Shown piece after piece: positions 1-12,306 of a stretch of DNA of 64,000 nt. The position numbers were made by a program, and so were the translations under genes. Positions within the stretch are counted from its first letter, which is position 1; the number at the start of each line of letters is the position of its first letter. Under the pieces are notes generated by a model. It made no database searches. It saw only the letters and a program-made list of their open reading frames with translations, and had not been told where the DNA came from. The stretch spans positions 6,239,361 through 6,303,360 of the forward strand of contig CM041200.1 in the NCBI GenBank assembly GCA_023078555.1, written 5' to 3'. Origin of the DNA: Ulva prolifera (taxonomy: Eukaryota; Chlorophyta; Ulvophyceae; Ulvales; Ulvaceae).

Positions 1-3000
1 GTCGGCTCATGCTCGCATACAAAGTCATGGTTCTACATCATCTCACTGAATGAACTGCTGAGCCACTGTGGGGGCTGGCACCCGCTTGAAGAGGTACCGG
101 CTTCCTCTACGGACACACGGGTGGCTGCACCGGCCAGGCAGCAAACAAGTGAGTCAGCGGAGTGGTAGGTGGTGGTGTGGAGCACCATTTGCTGGTGTGT
201 CAAATCTAAGGCGAAGTGTTCTGCACCTGTCTGTCGTGCCAAAGTCGACATCGTAGCGCTTCTGCAGGCAGTGCAGCAACAGGCCAAATGCCAGCAGCCC
301 TCTGAGCATGAGAATGTGGCCGCGTTGCTGGTCATCCAGGCCTGCGTCGCCGCCCAGCGTCTGTACAATCGAGTCGAAAGCGATCAATGAGTCGGTACAG
401 ACCCGCTGCACTAGGCATTGTTCTTTGCCGTCGATCCGGGCGAACCAATTCAGACACCTGTTGTTAGCATTACCCTTGTTCATCACAGCCCTGCAGATGG
501 CTCTGGACAGCTCTGGCCATGCCTGCTCCAACGTGTGCCCTGCACATCACTCAACATGCCTGAGTGATTCATCTAGCAGGCATTTGCAGCTTACATTGCT
601 AACAGCCTAGCAGGAACATGTGTCATGTTGAGCATTACCTGCAAGCAGCCGCACTTCTGGCACGCCTCCGTATCGATTGCTGTGATGCGTGACTTGTGCA
701 ATCTTGGGATTGCGCAGCAGCTTTCGTACTGTTTTGTCGCTTTCAAGCGCCTGCAACACCGCCTGGAGCACATGCACCCGCTCTGACAGTGCAGGCAGCT
801 GCTGCTGTGAGCCCCAAGCGTACACCAACTGGAATTTTGGGGTGAGCAGCTCGTCACACTCATCCAGGATCTCAAATGTCGGCAAGGACAAAATCTTCTG
901 TAGCTCCTGGAATTCCAGCCCAGTGCCTTGTCGGCTGTATGTCTCCTACAGTGCATCAAACACTATTGGTGTGGATCCAGATTGCACAGTGGTAGGCCAA
1001 TCTGCTGTTGGCAGGCTCGCAACTAAGGGTCCGAAAGCACATAGATGCAGGCACATGAGATCAAATCCGTATCAGACAAGTTACGTGCATTGTGATCAAG
1101 CTTCTGAATGTACACTCGCAGACATTCGCCGGGAGTTGTGTGGCTATAGACGTAACACACCTGAACCGTGAGCTCCAGTGACAGCCGCTGCTCCCTAGAT
1201 GCACAGACAAATGCTCGGGTCCTTGCGCAGAATGACAGATGTGCATGCATCCGTGCCAGGCACTTGGCATCACATACCACATCTCGGTCAAAGGGTATCA
1301 GGGAAAGCTTCACTTGCAGCAGAGACCCTGCATGTTTCATTCTCATCATTCGTATTCGTATTGGTTTTTCCAAGTTGCACATATTCACCACCATACGTCA
1401 TGTCAGGCAACATTGGAGTCGTGCTGCACTGTACGTATGCATTCACATGCCATGAACTCACCGGTGAGGCAGGAGTGCAGATAGTCAACTGCCTCGGGCA
1501 GCAACTCCTGCAGAAAGTTCAGGCGCACGACCTCCCCCCGGCCGCACAGCGCCAGCACTAGCATCGGCAGGATCACCCGCGTCTTGCCCTCGCCCATGTT
1601 AAGCTGCAGGATTGCCCCACGCTCCTCCTCGGCCAGTCCTGGCCCGCCGGGGTGCTCCAGCATGTGCTGCGCCACCGTGGCCTGTGTCTCACGGATCTCC
1701 AGCCCCTGCAGCACCTCCAGTGCAAGCCAGGCAGGCTGCTCCCAGGGGTCCCACGTGCGGCGATTGCCAAGCTCCGCCGCCAGCGCAAGTGTGCTCATGT
1801 CCATGTGAGCGGCAGCTTCACCTCTGCAACGGCAGATGCACCGCAGCAGTTTGTCCTCCAGCACGCACAGCCGCTGCCACTCCTGTGCGAGCCTTGTAGC
1901 CTCGATGCAAGCATCGTCTGATAGCAGTGGACTGATGGCCTGCATACCGAACGCCAAGTGACGAAGGCAATTCGCACTTTGCTGTGAGACTGGGTGATGT
2001 GCAGTGTCCGGTAGTGCATTCGGGCTTGCAATCTTTCTCTGTAAGGTCGTAATGTGCGTCTGCCGTGATGCCCGTACAGCCGCACCACAAAGCTGACCAC
2101 AACTAAGCAGTGCAAGCTGCGATGAATCGTCTTTGGCACGTGAAGGTGCATCTCTTTGCTCACGGCATGATTTGGATTTGGTTGCACGGGTGCAATGGAC
2201 GAAACGTTCCCACCCAGATGTATTCCAGAAAAAAGTAGGATTACAACTACACACGTGCTCTGCGGCGAAGTCACATCAGTGTGGCAATTGAACACCTCTC
2301 ACGCATCAGCACACTCTCTGCTGGAATGTGGACCGCTGTATCAGCACCGCACCGACAGGGTCTCGGGGAACATAGCAATGCGAACGAGGTCCGCCTGAGC
2401 TGGCTTGGCCATCACATTTGCTTGCTGCATCACTGAAACTGCAGTGCCGGTCAGGTCATCCGGGCTGTACTCCAGAACTCGCAGCAGGTAAACCGCCAGC
2501 TGGTGCCGAGCACGAGCGACCTGGTGGAGCAAGGCACCGATGTCCTCAGCCAGGGCAGCCAGTTGCTGCCGGTCCACTCGCATGTCTGGTGGAGAATCCC
2601 GGAAGACCTCCGTGCTGCTCCTGAGCTCCTCTGCAACCTCTCTGCCAAATTCATCGTGCATCAGGTGAGCTGTGCTCAGTTCAGCACCCGCAGGGGTGCC
2701 GCCAATCGGCTGTGGCACACAGTACTTCTTGTGCAAGGCTAGAAGCTGGCTGTGGAATTGCCTTTTGCGAAGTGCAGCTGCTAGCTGTGTGCTCAGCTTC
2801 CCGCAGGCGCCCTCGATATCACACCACTTGACACTGGGCCGCGTTCTCAGGCGGTCGACCAGCAGAGTGGCTGGGGTGACGTGCAGCAAAGTCTCCTCCT
2901 CGGCAGCGGGCATCTGTCTGCGGACATGCACAAAGGGGAACGGCCTTGTGCGCCGGCCTTCCTGTCTGTACATCCACTCAGCATCACGCAGCGCACTCGC

Positions 3001-6000
3001 ATCAGCGGCCTCCACCCGTGGGCTCTGCTTGTGAAGGAATGCCAGCGATTCGGATTCGTGCAGGAGGGCTTGGCAGAGCAGCTGCAGCGCGGGCGTGTGG
3101 CTTGCGAAGGTGGCCAACACCTGGAGCGCCCCTGCCTCCGCGTCCGACAGCGGGCGGTTGACCCAGCTGCGGCGCAGCAGCTCCACGGCGTGCTCCCCGG
3201 CAGTCATGCCGAGCTGCGGCAGGGGCACCTCGCAGTGCGTGGCGGCGTAGATGGCGGCGAGGAAGAGGCGGGAGTGCACGACCGTGGTGTCAAAGCCAAG
3301 GGTGCGCCTGTTGAATGAGTATGCATGGTGTTGTAGCCCTCCGGCGGCCACCTCTGTGGACGTGCGGATTGTGCACAGTGCTGCGTGGGGTGCCCGCTCC
3401 AGCGTCCCATCTGGCAGTAACATCTTGATGGGCATCGTTGAATCTGCGGGGTAGAGCAATAGGAAGTTTTGCTGTCTCAGCAGCGGCAGCACTGCCTCCG
3501 TAGGCGCAACTTCGTGGCGGACTGGGATGTGGTAGCCAGAGTAGTTGGCGCACTGCAGCTGCTGAGCCCCGGGGTGAAGCTTAAATGTGAGGCGGTAGCG
3601 TGGCAGGTCGAACAGGAGGGTGGCCGCCGTGCTGGACACGTCGGGCCGCTCTGGGTGCTCATCAATTGTGGGGGCTCCCTGTGCCATGATGTGGATAAAT
3701 TGGCTGTGTTCGAAGCGCTCCAAGATGTTGATTGGTGGGTCGCCCGGCTCATGAATGTGCCACAGCGTGTTCAGCACCGACGACTGCTGCATGATCTTGT
3801 GCCAGGGCTCCTCCTGCAGTGCTTGCTTTACCGAGGTGACGGACGTATATGCACACTGGACGCAAGCTGTAGCTATGCGCAGGCAGCTTGACCTCAGGGA
3901 ACAAGTGATTGCTGAGAAGCCGGGGCCTTCCACACCAGCATAGCTGCACCAGCTAGACAGATACTACAGCAATGACTGGACGCGTGACCGAAAAGCATGC
4001 TTCAGTCAACTGGCTTCAGCCAACCTCCACGTCCTGATTTTTCGTGCATACAACATCTGCACACTTTTTGGATCAGCGTACCTGCATGGAGGAAGGGACG
4101 CAGTAGCATGTCATCTTACCGCATGCCTCTTCGATGCTGTGTGTGTGTCCTCTCATATCGTCGAATCCGGAGTCAGTAGTCATCAGGAAGTGAGTGCGGC
4201 GGTCGTTGTAACTGATGCCCCGCAGCACAATAGCTTGCTTTGTGAAGGACTGCCAGTGCGAGTGCATCTGCTGCAGCCTCGGCGGCAGCTCCGGGGCCCA
4301 TTCACAGCCCGCTGCAAACACGCCGCAGTGCCTGTGAGTGTGGCCAATGTGTGGGACAGTCAGAATAAACTATATCGCTTGGGCCATGGGACTGGTGCTC
4401 TGCGCTATTCACTGTCAGCGCTCATGTCAGTGAGGCCCCCAAAGAATGGTGGCCTTGCATGTAGGACACAGAGTGCATTCATAAGTTAAGCCACCAGCAG
4501 AGTGCGCACATGGCAGTAGACACAGCTCGAAGTCGAAGAGCATGACCCCTGTGTCGCTGTCGACAGGACACTCTGCCACGTACAGGTGCTCTCAGCGCAG
4601 CTGGAACGTGTACATGTAGCCTCCATGACTCTGCACAGTGCGGAACATGCCCTGCTGCTCGCCCTGCAGCTGCGCAACCTCAAATGTCGCGTCACCAAAC
4701 AAGCGACGGTACTCAGGGTGGTCTACAACTGCGCGCGGCAGGTGTCCCGGGGCCATGCCGTTGCAGAGAACGCAGCCATTGACCACATTGATGGCGTAGG
4801 CCTGGCCAGCAGCGTGTGTGGTGTAGCATCCCGGGTGCCCATTGATCTCCTGCCAGGAGACACGCTGCGGGAGGTCAGCGAACACACTCCGCACTGCGGT
4901 GTCGAGCGAGCTGGAGTCGGCCTTGAGTGCTGCACGCAGGGCATGCAACTGGCAGGCCATCACGTGAGAGCACTGGTCTGTCACAATGCTGAGCCTGCGC
5001 ATCATCGTGTCTGACGAGTCGATGTGTGTCTTCTGGTACGCCTGGGAACGCTGCAAGCACAGAAAGGAGGCATCTTCTTTTGACATGCCGGGCACCAGTC
5101 GTGTGCTCGTCTCAGACTCCAGACGCATCGACATGTCCCCAAAGCATATGATCGCACAACAGTGAGCCACGGCTTGTTTCGTCTGTAGGATCAAACGGAG
5201 CTCAGACGTGTCGGTGCTGTCGCCGGCCTGTGGCTTGCCGAGTTTCTCGGTCTCTTCCTTGAGCTGGCTTGCCCAGCTGGCTGCCATGGCTTTGCAAGAA
5301 TGAGCCACCTCAAGGCCCTCGCAGGACAGCTGAGCCAGGTAAGCAGCTATCTCACACATCAGTGGCCCCTGCAAGCAAACTGCATAAGATCACGCCCAGG
5401 AAGTTTACTGCCTTCAGAGCCAGGCCACTGCAATGCAAACTGGCACTGGAACTGTTGCGATTGCAAATACGCACACGATGTCCTGCCATGGCCCTTTAGG
5501 ACGACACCGAAGGGTTTGAGTTAAGGGCAGGCGTACGCCACATAAGCACCACTTTGACAAGGCACGCATAGAGTGCCCTCCTCTCATGGCAGGGCGGACA
5601 ACTCAACCAGTAATCAACCCATTGCTTTCCTTCACCAATTGAGTAGTCTTTACGCTCGCAGAACAGCAAGGCGGTGCACATGGCAGCCATGACACGTCTG
5701 CCAGATTTCAAATCTGAGATTTCAAATCTGAGATTTGTGTCAGTTGGCGTAAGCCCGCACTTGCAGCAACAGCTTTGGCGCAGGCTTCATGAGCTCTGCA
5801 TGCCTCAGCATCTCCTCACATAAAGCGTTCAAATCCTTCCTGTCCTCCCACATCCGCCTCACGTGCCCGCCCCGGCTCTCCAGCTGGCCCGTGTGGTACA
5901 GGACCATGCGCACGGCCGCGGTCACCTGCACCCAGCGCCCCATCATGCATGAGGCAGTCAAACCATTCGGGTCGTCTAGCCAGCAAGCGAATAGGACTGC

Positions 6001-9000
6001 TGCAAGGGCCACTACTCACGCGGTGTCATCACAAACATCGACGGCATCACACCTGGGGGCAGTCGAGCTGCAGGCTGCCCTCGCGTAGGGCCACGCACAG
6101 CACCCGCAGCTGCTGCAGGGGGTACGCCCGCAGCGACGCAAACGCCCGCCACTGCTCGACGCTCATCCCCGCCGGCCGGGCCCCCTGCTCCGCCAGCACG
6201 CGATTGCCCCGAGCAGCCTCCACCTCCTCTGTTGCACCGCCGAGTGTATGATGCTTGCAGCAGAGCGCGCCACAGCTTTTGCTGTGTGCTCCAAGCCGTG
6301 AGACCTCAGACCTTGTTGCGACTTGGAGCCAGCCGTGATACTCACCAGGCTCCGTGAATGACGCCACCACCGCATCTGACTCCTGTGAGCTGTACGGAGA
6401 CTTGAATAGCCCAGAGGCATAGCGGGCTACGGGTCCGCCATGCCACCTGCGAATGGCCAGACCTGGTTTGGGATACAGTATACCGTCGAGACGATTGCGG
6501 TAATGCATCACATCTTTGAGCTTCTGTGCTTGCCCTTGCCCGCACGTGCGCATCATGCGTAGCTGTGCCGGTGGATCCTCTACACCCGCCCGATCCTCTC
6601 GAGGAACATACTTGCAAGACTGCTGTACCTGGTTGTAGAAGCGAGTCCAGCTCTCACATGGGTCGGCCGCGCAGCTGAGAATCAACTGGGGGGGTACGCG
6701 TGGTGCAACAACACACTGCTGCGCAGCGCAGCAGAATTGTCGGAGGATCGGGAACGATCCGGTGTGCTCTGGGTAGATGAAAAACAGCAGCGCCATCGCA
6801 GCTGCACGGTGGGAGCGTGTGTCTGGAAGAGCCTGCAGGACATCCGGTGGCGGCTTCCTGGCCTCTGTGATTGCCGCCTCCAGTCTGGAAATGCGTGCCT
6901 CTGTTTCTTCAGCCCTACGCTTAGCGCTTCTGTAGTTAGCGCCAGGGCCAGTTCGTGAAGATATAAAATTGGAGCAGCACAGCTTGTCCGCCTTCAGATC
7001 ACTCATACTCCGTTCAGCCGAGGTGCTGTCTGCTTGCGCCGCATGCAAGGCTCTCATAGACGCTTCTGGATCCTTCTGAATGCGCTGCACTGCTTCGCAT
7101 TTGACACTCCATTCCCCTGAAGCTCGGGCGATGGCCAGATCAAGCTGTGAACTTGCATGCTCAACAGCAGCCTCTCTCTGTTGAAGCTCCTCCTCAGCGT
7201 CTTGCTTTTGGCGGCACAACTTCTGCACCTCTTGCTGCGCTGCCACGATTGCCTGCCAGTGCTCTTCAATCCGTGCGTCTTCCAGCTCTTGATCCGCTGT
7301 AAACTCCGCTTGCAGCGCAGGGCTTAACTCTGCGTACTCCGCCGCGAGACTCTGTGTGGCATCCTTATAACTTGTGGTGAAGATGCTCCCCTTCGCTGCT
7401 GTACAGTTCACATCCGCAATATAACTCGCAACAACCTGTGCTGCGTGCTGTGCACGCTGGCTGCGCAGTACGAGGTGGCGAAGGTCGTCGGGGTGGACGG
7501 GCAGGGCGTACTCGCGCAGGCCGGGGAACTCTGCCGCCGCGGCGTGGTGCGCGAGGCACAGCATCACCCACACCACCACTGTCTCCCTGCTCCTCAGCTC
7601 CACCTTGAGCATGTCCGTGTGCGCGTCGCTGCTGTGGTCGCTGCAACACTTTTCCTCAAATTCAAGGAGCTCCTCAGAGTAGATTACGAGCAGGTCACGC
7701 GCGTGTCTGAGCTGAGTGCCTGTGATGACGTCCGAACTGGAAGGACTCATCAAAGATCTACCACGCATAAAGAACCAGGTCTCCACTTCATGAAACAGCT
7801 GTAGGCTTTGCTGTTTTGATAGATGGTACTGGTGGAGCTCCTCTGCCCATGTCTTCAACGTGGGCAAATCCGCTCGCACAATTGTGTTGTCTTTCGTCGG
7901 GACAGTGATCGGGCCCAGGGCAGCCAGAAGTTCAGCTTCGGTGGGGGCTGCGGCGTCTGGGTCAATGGACGAGTGGTCCTCTGACGTCCTCAATCTGAAC
8001 GCTTGCAGCTGTGCAGTGCTGGAGCTGTGACACAGCGGGGCCACCTCTGCAGCACCGCGGCAGCCATGCTGCAGCTGTGTCATCACTGCATCCGCGCTGT
8101 GCCGAACAGCCTTCATCGTACGCTGGAGTGCTTGTGCGATATCCTCGTACTCCGCTTCCTGGGGAAGGCTGACAACGGCTCGAGCAGCCGTCTCGAGCAT
8201 CAGCATGGTGTTGTCAAGGTGTACAGCCTGTACATCCGTACAGCTGTCTTGTTCTCGGTGCCTGAAGCTCATGGCACTGCTGTATGAAAGGACGGTGTGG
8301 AAGACGGCCACGACTGCCTGCGAGTCGATGCAGGCCACCTGCAGGCATGCCCAGGCTGTGAGCGCAGGAGATACATGTCAGCAGGTGAAAGCCTCATTCA
8401 TCTGCCCGACTTTCTGATGCAGAGCAGGGGATGTGCTGCAGTGCGTTCAAAGATAGTTCTGGAGCTTGTACGTTGTCTAATGTTGTCATGACTTGTACCG
8501 CCCCTTGATTCCGTATCTCTAGTTCGCTCACGTTGTCATGGGGCAGTGCCATACACACAATTTATATCTCCTCAGTTGACCATCATTTCATGATCAATCC
8601 CAAAAGGCAATTGGCCTCGGCACTCGCATGTAATAACCTCAATTCTGAATCATTATCACAGGGCAGCTGCAGACCTTTCTTGCAAAGAAGTGGAAGACCT
8701 GTTCCACGAGAGGCCAGCATGTTGGCAGCGCCTCTGCTGTGGTGTGATTCCCGACGTCCCGGAAGCCTCCAGATTGCTTCGCATTGTACTGGGGGTGCGC
8801 AGCCTCCCCCGTGTGTGCAGCAGGCTCAGGCTGCAGGGTCAGCTCATCATCGGCCTCGCCATCTTGCAGCCTGCAATTGTCGATCAATCTGCTTGCCAGG
8901 AAAGCAAAGAATCCTGGAGTCCAGCTTCTTTTTGGGCCACGTGCGGACTCTTTATGGGCGTTCTTGCTCAGCTCCACAAGGTCCACTCCGCCACTTGCAA

Positions 9001-9949
9001 CCTCGGCAACAAGGCGCTCCTGGGAACCTTTGCACACCGCTGTTGCAGTGCATTTGCCAGTCTCAGTCTGCCTGCATCACGACGCCAATGGCATCACGAC
9101 GCCGATGTCAAGGCAGATGCAAGGCAGTGCAGACATGCACAGCCATGCCGGCGTCACTGGACAAGTACACATGCATTTCTCCGATGCATGCAACATGGGT
9201 CTTGTCTTTGCGGCCTCAGTGGTTGCTGTAGGTTGCTGGCGTGAATCATGTAGAGAGAGGTCAGCAGTTGTAGCGCACATGTGCCGATGGCTCTCCCAGT
9301 TGTCAAGGCACACAGCGCGGATGACAGTCGTGGAATGTGGTTGACAGAACTGCTCCCCAGTCAGAGCAGCACCAAACTTGGGAGCCCAAACAACAGCTTC
9401 CGAGCAGGCCATGGTACATAGAATGCTCTCCACAGAATTGTACACCCTGAGAGCGCCTTCATGGTCACTCTTCGGTATCTTCAACCTGGCAAGGGCGTCC
9501 ATCAACCTGCCCTGAACAGACACGTCACGTCTGACTGTGACAGTCAAAGCGCAGCAAACGGGCTGAAGTGACTGGCTTGATGGGGAGCATCGCATCATTT
9601 ACCGTGACAAATGATGATATGTTGTTCTGTGTACGAATGTACTGTAGCGGAGAATGCTTGTGCGGCCACACAGTTAGTGGAGGCTGCACTGTTGCAAAAC
9701 TGCGCGACAAGGTCCAGTGGGCTGCATGTTCTTGTGATGCGTGCAACGCACCTGTTCAGGAATAGAGCGCCATACTTCACTCAGGAGCTGCACGAGTTGC
9801 TTGCATATGTCAGACTGCTGGCTTGTGCCAGAGGCGGTTCCCTTGAAAGCATAGACCTCTTCCAGCAGTGTGGCGGTTGATGAGAGCGCGTTTGCAAGGC
9901 CATCAGTCGGCTGCACATATGGCTCGCCCTCCACGACTGCGCCATTCAA
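1..9949 (-). CDS. Gene A: giant DUF3638/DUF3645-family protein, 3' end off the window
   Basis: Family assignment rests on ordered conserved blocks: the LGFDTTVVHSRLFLAAIYA block, the P-loop-like QLNMGEGKTRVILPM, LDECDELL...QLVYAWG and HILMLRGLLA. In fungi and protists these giant proteins (about 3,000 residues) are named P-loop or ubiquitinyl-hydrolase-like; their activity is unproven. Exons, read right to left: 9949-9752, 9511-9279, one unresolved, 9027-8675, 8338-6053, 5925-5761, 5368-4510, 4311-4082, 3813-2353, 1939-1462, 1327-1161, 945-639, 539-227. All resolved junctions are GT-AG with matching phases, at the same sites as in gene B. The start is the ATG at 9949 (MNGAVVEGEP...), chosen by alignment with gene B exon 1. 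One in-frame TGA lies at 4594-4592, so this copy may be a pseudogene. The C-terminal third (DUF3645, DEAH-like motif) should lie left of position 1. Gene A is divergent from gene B. Confidence 0.85.
227..945 (-). CDS. Gene A exons 12-13: post-P-loop DUF3638 region
   Basis: Exon 12 (945-639) begins ETYSRQGTGLEFQELQ and carries SLPTFEILDECDELL and FQLVYAWGSQQQLPALSERV; the LDExDExL and QLVY.xGxQQ elements are diagnostic of the family. Exon 13 (539-227) carries RGHILMLRGLLAFGLLLHCL and RYDVDFGTTD, matching the family's LRGLLAhGvL...RWRVNYG. The next exon should lie further left; no convincing match was found in 1-226. Confidence 0.85.
1161..1939 (-). CDS. Gene A exons 10-11: Walker A-like P-loop region
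   Basis: Exon 10 (1939-1462, phase 0 to 1) reads AISPLLSDDACIEATRLAQEWQ, then LEVLQGLEIRETQATVAQHM and GAILQLNMGEGKTRVILPML. MGEGKTR corresponds to the family's QxNMGEGKSSVIVPM signature, a P-loop variant expected to bind a nucleotide. Exon 11 (1327-1161) reads SLLQVKLSLIPFDRDV and ends LELTVQ at a GT donor. Lengths and phases equal those of gene B. Confidence 0.9.
2353..3813 (-). CDS. Gene A exon 9: conserved middle domain
   Basis: A 1,461-nt exon of 487 codons, the same length as in gene C. It contains HIHEPGDPPINILERFEHSQ, LPRYRLTFKLHPGAQ, NYSGYHIPVRHE, RRTLGFDTTVVHSRLFLAAI, HCEVPLPQLGMTAGEHAVEL and a helical C-terminal tail ending FPETLS. These blocks match the DUF3638-family segment just before the P-loop, where fungal members read roughly R.iG.dTs..RSRLYLA...LPD.LtGrTGtEeAle.L. 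Gene B splits this region with an extra intron. Confidence 0.85.
4082..5368 (-). CDS. Gene A exons 7-8, with an in-frame TGA in exon 7
   Basis: Exon 7 (5368-4510, phase 0 to 1) begins GPLMCEIAAYLAQLSCEG and matches B and C throughout. Exon 8 (4311-4082) reads EWAPELPPRLQQMHSHWQSF. After YTFQL the A copy reads CGC TGA GAG where B reads CAG GGC GAA, so a glycine codon aligns with the stop. Beyond the stop the frame still matches the family (VAECPVDSDTGV... to the donor at 4509), so a single nonsense change is the only visible lesion here. Confidence 0.75.
4592..4594 (-). other. In-frame TGA in gene A exon 7
   Basis: Codon 259 of the exon is TGA. Homologous protein sequence continues in the same frame on both sides. 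No alternative GT-AG pair close by would remove it without breaking the conserved blocks. Confidence 0.7.
6053..8338 (-). CDS. Gene A exon 5: large N-terminal (DUF6606-like) region
   Basis: Open for 762 codons, phase 0 at both ends. It carries a helical block with RSRETVVVWVMLCLAHHAAA and FPGLREYALPVHPDDLRHL, matching the family block that precedes the coiled coil. Next comes a charged, glutamate- and glutamine-rich coiled-coil stretch (about residues 360-480 of the exon), then MALLFFIYPEHTGSFPILRQ, and finally GNRVLAEQGARPAGMSVEQW and the LRAYPLQQLRVLCVALREGS end block, which is shared almost unchanged with genes B and C. Confidence 0.85.
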
Positions 9950-10986
9950 GTGTTCTGCATGTACAAGTCCATGAACACGGGATCAATGGTTGATATGTCA
10001 CTCAAGAAATCGATTTATCAGAGCATTGGTGTACAAACAAAATTAGCCTGCAGACATTTGCATCACACCTGCTGCATTGAGGATCATCGGTGACAAGATG
10101 AGCATGTCACATCAATGCAACATGCTCGCAGTTACACAAGCACAGGCGGCGAGTGAGGGCTCGTTATTCACCTGGGGACAGATTGTCTCCATTTCTGTTG
10201 CGCTTAGCAGCTGTCATACTTGTGTATATAATGCGTCAAGCGGTTCCAGTCTTGGACAACAGTATTTCGCCTGCAACGCTGGCGAGTTGCCCGCTGCCCT
10301 CTGGTGCAATGTTTGTGTGTCAGAAGAACAACTCGACCCTCTGTGAAAGAGACAGGGTTCAATAGAAGCTGTCCCTATGGTGGGTTGTCAGCAAGGTGCC
10401 GGCGGGAGAGATGGTGTCATCAACAATGGACAGCAAAGCTGCATCTTCGCTACAGTGAGTGGCAACCTGGGCGGGGCCCGCGGGGGCTGGCAGATTTGGG
10501 CAGTGGTTACCAGCTGCAGGGTCTGGCCTCAGCTCGGAGCACGCGTGCGTGCCCTGCGCACAACACACGCTCCTTGCTTAAGTCGCGGCACCGTCGCCGG
10601 CCCGTGCGTCAATTACTGGAAGTCGAAAGAACTTGAGCACAACGATAAAATAAGTTGACCCGATGAGTGTGCGAGGTGCTTTCAAGCACGAGGCAGTGGC
10701 CGCCTAGGCCTACAGCATCTGTCACTAGTCCGAGCTCGGATTGCAAATCGCTATCGTAATTGATCGGATTTGTGATGAAGCACAAGCATAGCGCTATTGC
10801 GCCATATCTTTCGTTGGGCTCGGTACCGCACAAGTGGACGTTCACATGTAGTGCGCGCAGACAATTGCAATTGGCGTCAGCTCGGACTCCGGAGACAAAT
10901 CTTCGATCGCCCGCAGCCTGCGATCCTGCCGGACTGAGTTGTGAGTGCGGTTGTAGTGTTCGTGTGTGTGTGAGTGTATGTTGCAG

Positions 10987-11471
10987 TTGATTCGGATGAG
11001 ATTCGGTTTCAGTGTTTGTTTTCTCCCGTTCACTCTTTTGTAAATTCCCGCAGCCTGCGTCGCGGCCAGCGCCGACCGCGAAGTATATGTGCAGTTTGAG
11101 TACAAGCAGACAGTATGTATGTCCGTCTTGAGAGAGTATGGGAACACGGCGGTGGCATCTGCATTTGCAGCCTTGCACGTTTCTGCATTCTGATCATGAT
11201 CACGTTTCCAGCACATAGCACGCGAAAGCGAGTTTGGCAAGTGTGATCGGTATATCGGTACGTACTCCGATCGCGACCACACTGAAATTTGAGCTTGCCA
11301 ACACATTGATCTGTCGATTTACAGACTCGTGCCAAGAGACAATGGCCATGTGGTTTGAGCCTCCTGCGGACCTGTGCACTGCAGTGCATGCATCCGGATG
11401 TTAACTTGAGTAATTTACAAAAGAGTGAACGGGAGAAAACAAACACTGAAACCGAATCTCATCCGAATCAA
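10987..11471. repeat. Inverted pair of a 59-bp dispersed repeat
   Basis: The left arm (10,987-11,045) starts TTGATTCGGATGAGATTCGG and ends TTTTGTAAAT. The right arm (11,413-11,471) is its reverse complement, essentially identical over the 59 bp. The 367 bp between the arms has no coding potential. Weaker similarity extends outward (AGTGTATGTTG on the left, its complement on the right), so the pair could be the ends of a small non-autonomous element or a fold-back. Confidence 0.75.
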
Positions 11472-11820
11472 CATCAACATACACTGAGTGGCAAGTGAGT
11501 TTTGTAGCCGTTCACCTCTGGGAGTAAACCCAGGTCACCCAGGCCTATAGATCCAGTTTCGCATGCAGGTCACCCAGATCTATAGATCCAGTTTCGCGTG
11601 CAGGTATTCAGTTACTGGCCTCGGCACGCGCAGGAGCAGATCTACTCACGTGCAGCACTTTTTGCAGAGCTGGTTGCCATGATGTGCAATTGGGAACTTA
11701 CGGGCACATCACGTACACTGGGCAACACACTGGGATACAAGCAGTGCTAACATGTTGTCTGCTTGTCATCAAGCATGGTCATCAATGATTGGGCTGAGAC
11801 ACTCAGGCCCACCAACATGA

Positions 11821-11825
11821 TATAC

Positions 11826-11907
<82 letters not shown>
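11821..11907. repeat. (TA)n microsatellite
   Basis: About 85 bp of nearly pure TA dinucleotides, with CATA interruptions at both edges. The apparent reading frames across it are artefacts of the repeat. Confidence 0.95.
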
Positions 11908-12247
11908 CGCGAGCAGAAAGTTTCGCAAACACAACACAACACAGGAGCTCATGAGCCACGACGACAATGATATCACATCATATATCCGTGCAATCCTCAC
12001 CGGAAATACCAACTGTACTCATTCAGGGACTTCAAATCTGTCACGAAGCAACTAGTGCTTAAGCTTCTGTTGGGCAGCACCTTTCTGCCACCATTCTCAT
12101 GCCAGAATACCAGATATATATATATATATATATATATCTGTCACGTGTTCCGCAGATGCAGTGCCGACATGGCTCTCGGGTATATCTGTGGGGTGCAGAC
12201 CATCAATGTACTGACCAATATTGCACATATGTGGATTACATATGTGG

Positions 12248-12306
12248 ATTACAAAAGAGTGAACGGGAGAAAACCAACCCTGAAACCGAAGCTCAGCCGA
12301 AACAAC
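12248..12306 (-). repeat. Diverged copy of the 59-bp dispersed repeat
   Basis: Begins ATTACAAAAGAGTGAACGGG and runs into a diverged GAAACCGAAGCTCAGCCGAA, matching the complement of the repeat at 10,987 with several substitutions. It is followed by TACACTCACACACA, as are traces at the other copies, which suggests the family has a longer full-length form. Confidence 0.65.

Noticed and set aside
11747..12012. Tyr-Ile repeat ORFs
   Set aside because: Translation of the (TA)n microsatellite.
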